The translations under genes and the position numbers were made by a program. From contig BQJJ01000006.1 in NCBI GenBank assembly GCA_021604645.1, positions 62,001 through 126,000 on the forward strand: DNA of 64,000 nucleotides, written 5' to 3'. A model generated the notes under the pieces. The model was not told where the DNA came from and did no database searches. It worked only from the letters and a program-made list of their open reading frames with translations. This document shows positions 60,842-64,000 of the stretch, piece after piece (position 1 is the first letter of the stretch; every line of letters starts with the position of its first letter). The stretch is from Methyloligella sp. Its GTDB lineage: Bacteria; Pseudomonadota; Alphaproteobacteria; Rhizobiales; HXMU1428-3.

Positions 60842-60873
60842 ATGCGGATGCTGGTCGGCATCTGAAGCATAAC
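60842..60873. repeat. Family A hairpin
   Basis: AATGCGGATGC-TGGTC-GGCATCTGAAGCATAA, stem GATGC/GCATC, in the 289-bp gap upstream of the radical SAM gene. Confidence 0.7.
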
Positions 60874-60900
60874 TAAAAATGGCAAGCTTAAACAAAGAGA

Positions 60901-60942
60901 TAGAGCATGTCTCTTGAATACAATATAAAGAGATATGCTCTA
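60901..60942. repeat. AGAGCAT-type intergenic palindrome
   Basis: TAGAGCATGTCTCTT and AAGAGATATGCTCTA, 15-base arms with one mismatch, loop 12. AGAGCAT/ATGCTCT palindromes are a familiar intergenic feature of Rhizobiales genomes. Confidence 0.75.
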
Positions 60943-61064
60943 GGCGAATATAACAGAAGAAAGTATCTTGTGACTTCACAAAAATACAGAAAATTGTGAT
61001 GAGAGGGATTAAAATTAGATCTTTACAAAAAGAAAACGACTTCAAGCGTTTAAAACTAATAAGG

Positions 61065-61664
61065 TCAAGACATTAAAAAGGGATCTGTAGGCGTAGTTTT
61101 TTGGGTCATTTGGGGGTAGCGTATACTGGTTGATGAGATTTTGCGCCATGTCCTCATTTTACCCGCAGGCATGGTGTCTTTTAAATTTTTCATACTATCA
61201 AGACGTTTCGTGCTTCGCGATGGCCCAACATAAGCCTCAGTAATCACGAAGGGACGGGGCCGTGTAAGCATTGCATAGACCCGGTAATAAAGGGCGCTAG
61301 GAGCAATCGGCTTGGCTAGTAATTCGTTAACACCAGATTCAAGGGCCTTCAAAACCTTCTCATGATTAGGCGAAGCCGTAATGAGTAAAATAGGGATTCT
61401 ACGATTGATACAATTTTCGTCGCCTCGTATATGACGGGTAAAATCTCCTCCATCCAAATCTCCTAAAAAGAAATCTGTAATGACTAGGTCAAACTTTTGG
61501 CTGTAAATGTGTTGAATAGCGTTGCTGACATTGTCTGTCTCTATAAGATTTGTCATTTTGATGCCAAAACTAAGTAACATTTCTCGTACAAGCCGGCGCA
61601 TCATTTTATTATTTTCAATCAACAAAATCTGTTTGGTACTAAAATCAAACTTCTTCTTAGACAT
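61065..61664 (-). CDS. Response regulator (REC domain)
   Basis: 199 residues (first of two Met codons also possible). REC at about 12-135: the acidic pair is ILLIENNKMM, weaker than the usual DD; phosphoacceptor Asp in DLVITDFFLGDLDG; Thr in LLITASP; Lys in LLAKPIAP. An ~65-residue tail (VGPSRSTKRLDS...) has no output domain, so it probably signals by protein contact. The tail start FVITEAYVGPSRSTKR resembles a class found in alphaproteobacteria. Confidence 0.85.
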   Translation of the reverse strand: MSKKKFDFSTKQILLIENNKMMRRLVREMLLSFGIKMTNLIETDNVSNAIQHIYSQKFDLVITDFFLGDLDGGDFTRHIRGDENCINRRIPILLITASPNHEKVLKALESGVNELLAKPIAPSALYYRVYAMLTRPRPFVITEAYVGPSRSTKRLDSMKNLKDTMPAGKMRTWRKISSTSIRYPQMTQKTTPTDPFLMS

Positions 61665-61761
61665 CACAACCCCGAATCAACCGACACTTAAAAAAATAGT
61701 ATGCTCCTGAGAGAGTTAATAAATTTCAAAAAATGAGAGAATTTCAAACACAAATTAAGAC

Positions 61762-63780
61762 CTACTCACTGACTTTTCCTTTATGATCAGTCTTTTCCCA
61801 ATAAAAAGGTGCGTGTATGAGCTGGAATAAAGCACGGTATGTGGCAAAAGAAATCAGAAGCCAATAAAAGGGTAAGGTGAAAATAGTGAAGATAAAACCA
61901 GTTGTTCTTCGAAAACGAAGAGCCTGTGACCCAAGCCACATAGTCGCAAAATATCCAACCGTTAAGTTGAACAAAGCAAGTCCCCACAAAGGCCAAATCG
62001 TTGGCCAAGTAGATGACCAAACTTCATAAATATTTGCTAAATCAGAAAAAGATATGGTCCATAGTAATAACCCTAAAAAAATAGGATGAACCAGAGCAGA
62101 AAAAATAGGGGCACCAACAGCAAGCTGGAAGCCAAAGAATTTCCAAGTCCCAAGGTCCTGCCACAAGGTAAAAGGTTGGCGCATGTGAACATAATAAGTT
62201 TGCATCCAGCCCTTCAACCACCGTGTTCTTTGATAGAGCCAACTAGAAAACTGAGAGCATGCTTCTTCATATGTTGTCGAGCCTAGGATAGTAGCGCGGT
62301 AACCACACCGATACAGCCTCATACCAAGGTCAGCATCTTCAGTAACATTGTAAGGGTCCCACCCGCCAACGGCGTTTAAAACGTCCGTTCGAAAATGGTT
62401 TGATGTTCCGCCTAACGGTAAGGGAACAGAAAATTTAAAATAGGCCGGCAATACACCATCAAATAGCGAACTATATTCCATCGTAAATTGCTTCGTCAGC
62501 CAATTTTGTTTTTGATTATAAAAATTAAGTTTCGCTTGAATAACAGCGCAATTTGAAGAGCTGTTTTCAAAAGCCTCTAACGCACGCCTCAATTGAGATG
62601 GTTCAGGAATATCCTCAGCATCATAAATTACCAGATAGTCACCTTGTGCCAGTTGCAAGCCGTAATTCAAAGCTTTCGGCTTTGTTCTGGGGTGGCCATC
62701 CGGCACAATGAGGACATGAAAATAGGGAGGTAAATTCATTGCCTTCACAGCTTCGATTGTTGAAGTATCAATTTCTTCTAATAACAACTTAATATCAAGT
62801 TTTGCCTTCGGGTAATCCAGTTCTTCAAGTGCAGATATTAATTGAGGCAACACAGCCGTTTCTCGAAAAAGCGGAACGAGTAAAGTATAAATTGGCAATT
62901 GAGGATGGTTACGCGGTAAAGGGTGCCGTGAAGGTATAAATTGTTTGGCAATTGATTGAAATTTCAATGCCGTTATTAAGCGGAAGAAAATCAAACAAAA
63001 GAAGAAAAGAGAAAAACAAGCAGAAAGAGCATATGTTGAAATATAAGGAGAGACCCAAAACCCATAAAGACAGAAACCAATCAAACCTAAAAGGCCAATA
63101 GTTTGTAAACCAGAAACTCCGCCTTTGGCACTCTGTTCAGGGGATTTATGTGCCAAACCTTCTTTAGCGTAAAATAATAAGTCATTAGAAAAACGAGCTT
63201 GAAAAGCATTTCTCACCATAGTGTGGCTAATCAAGTAAATTTTTGCCGGGTTAGTCGTCGAGCGCGATATTTGATTTTCTTCAATAAATTTCTGAATAAC
63301 AGCTCTTATTTTTTTAGGTCCCATCGCCCCTGTTCCAAATGGCACAATGGCAAAACCGTCATCAGTTTTATAATAAGACCAGCCAAAGCGCCGGTTAACT
63401 TTATTGCTATCATGAAATTGCAGCTGCAATTTCGTAGCGTGACGAGCAGACATGTAATCTAGCCCAATGACTTGTGAGAGCTGTTTGACATAACCCTCTT
63501 CATCCATGAGACCTTCTTGGATTAAAAGGCTGTCAAGAGGAACACCAGTTTGCACTGCCTTGGTAAGAGCCAGATCAAAAAGCGTTTGCGTCACAAGAGG
63601 GCCAACAATGAAGTGTTTTAAATCCTCAATATCGTCAGCTTGCATCTGGATAGGTTCAAAGCGGCGAACCTCCAGAGGGGAAAGGTTTCTTTGCGACATG
63701 CTAAACTGAGTTGGTTTAAATCGAGGGAGATTGGACTGCAAAGGGCCTGTATCTTGAAAAGGGTCAGTATTTTGAGGCAT
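61762..63780 (-). CDS. Membrane glycosyltransferase family 2 with MshEN-like N-terminus
   Basis: 672 residues. The N-terminal ~200 residues, including QMQADDIEDLKHFIVGP ... LDSLLIQEGLMDEEGYVKQLSQVIGLDYMSA, resemble the GspE/MshE N-terminal domain that binds c-di-GMP in MshE proteins. Membrane helices follow (about 228-275). A GT2 domain (about 300-540) has the DxD-like YDAEDIPEP and QRTRWLKGW (QxxRW of processive synthases), then further membrane helices. It would polymerise or add sugars at the inner membrane, perhaps under c-di-GMP control. The preceding partial gene is 18 bp upstream. Confidence 0.88.
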   Translation of the reverse strand: MPQNTDPFQDTGPLQSNLPRFKPTQFSMSQRNLSPLEVRRFEPIQMQADDIEDLKHFIVGPLVTQTLFDLALTKAVQTGVPLDSLLIQEGLMDEEGYVKQLSQVIGLDYMSARHATKLQLQFHDSNKVNRRFGWSYYKTDDGFAIVPFGTGAMGPKKIRAVIQKFIEENQISRSTTNPAKIYLISHTMVRNAFQARFSNDLLFYAKEGLAHKSPEQSAKGGVSGLQTIGLLGLIGFCLYGFWVSPYISTYALSACFSLFFFCLIFFRLITALKFQSIAKQFIPSRHPLPRNHPQLPIYTLLVPLFRETAVLPQLISALEELDYPKAKLDIKLLLEEIDTSTIEAVKAMNLPPYFHVLIVPDGHPRTKPKALNYGLQLAQGDYLVIYDAEDIPEPSQLRRALEAFENSSSNCAVIQAKLNFYNQKQNWLTKQFTMEYSSLFDGVLPAYFKFSVPLPLGGTSNHFRTDVLNAVGGWDPYNVTEDADLGMRLYRCGYRATILGSTTYEEACSQFSSWLYQRTRWLKGWMQTYYVHMRQPFTLWQDLGTWKFFGFQLAVGAPIFSALVHPIFLGLLLWTISFSDLANIYEVWSSTWPTIWPLWGLALFNLTVGYFATMWLGSQALRFRRTTGFIFTIFTLPFYWLLISFATYRALFQLIHAPFYWEKTDHKGKVSE

Positions 63781-63798
63781 GAAAAAGACCCTATGCGA

Positions 63799-64000
63799 TT
63801 AACGTGTTGGTTTCGATGAAGCCTCGCCCTGAAAAGGGTCATGAGATTGTTCACCAAAGGAAACAGTAGTTTTATCTATGGATTGGTTTTGAGCATTGTG
63901 CACAAGCTTAGGTGAATTTTCCATTTTATCTGTGCCTTGGTTTTTCAAACCCTTGGCTTGTAAATTTTGATTATTTAACTCATTAACCGTTTCAGATAAC
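63799..64000 (-). CDS. Partial gene: disordered C-terminal tail
   Basis: The frame enters from the right edge on the minus strand and ends in TAA at 63801-63799. The last 66 visible residues are rich in Gln, Asn, Lys and Ser (such as NNQNLQAKGLKNQGTDKMEN and EQSHDPFQGEASSKPTR), so it is disordered. It stops 18 bp before the glycosyltransferase start and probably shares its operon. Nothing in the visible part names the family. Confidence 0.55.
   Translation of the reverse strand, partial: LSETVNELNNQNLQAKGLKNQGTDKMENSPKLVHNAQNQSIDKTTVSFGEQSHDPFQGEASSKPTR

Noticed and set aside
60815-61045. 76-codon frame upstream of the radical SAM gene
   Set aside because: It covers the family A hairpin and the AGAGCAT palindrome and has no ribosome binding site.

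Overview
The window looks like a chromosome segment of an alphaproteobacterium, probably Hyphomicrobiales (Rhizobiales), of moderate-to-low GC. Supporting signs are a SAM-II riboswitch before metZ, the long alphaproteobacterial form of dCTP deaminase (394 aa), an AGAGCAT-type intergenic palindrome of the kind common in Rhizobiales, and relaxase and recombinase types familiar from that order. No database search was possible, so all family assignments come from reading motifs.

Layout. (1) 1-3.6 kb is chromosomal: the end of a probable TVP38/DedA-like membrane protein, a mercuric-reductase-like flavoprotein, a sensor histidine kinase and a tRNA-Arg(ACG). (2) About 3.6-29.7 kb is an integrated element. 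A large serine recombinase reads into the 3' half of the tRNA at the left end. A relaxase, a MobC-like protein and a very short gene lie at the right end, where a degenerate copy of the tRNA 3' end is found. A soluble VirD4-like coupling ATPase and its satellite genes follow the recombinase, but no VirB-type secretion genes are present, so this is best read as an integrative mobilizable element. Its cargo includes a three-gene winged-helix/HEPN module, a Fic AMP-transferase with phased operator repeats, ArdA antirestriction, a resolvase, an internally duplicated HTH-like repeat protein, IS3 debris, and a LysR-controlled cluster (two GNAT-like enzymes, isochorismatase-like hydrolase, methyltransferase, divergent alpha/beta hydrolase) that looks like a small-molecule pathway I cannot name. 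(3) 30-42.4 kb is chromosomal and metal-oriented: rsgA, a bufferin-type RiPP operon (bufA1-bufB-bufC) with its own ECF sigma/anti-sigma pair, an orphan hydrogenase-type cytochrome b, a chemoreceptor, and a nikKLMQO nickel ECF transporter divergent from a NikR-like regulator that carries an extreme His-rich tail. (4) 42.6-64 kb is mostly housekeeping and envelope: HAD nucleotidase, MarR-like regulator, argE, an RND efflux pair, trkH, apaG, metZ, dcd, a lone HEPN/AbiU2-like gene, two small exported proteins, a PAS histidine kinase, a radical SAM enzyme, a response regulator and a GT2 membrane glycosyltransferase.

Two families of intergenic hairpin elements are scattered over the chromosomal parts and are absent from the integrated element: a ~31-bp single hairpin (family A) and a ~60-130-bp multi-hairpin element (family B). 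Their stems change sequence while keeping complementarity. One family B copy carries a family A copy inside a loop.
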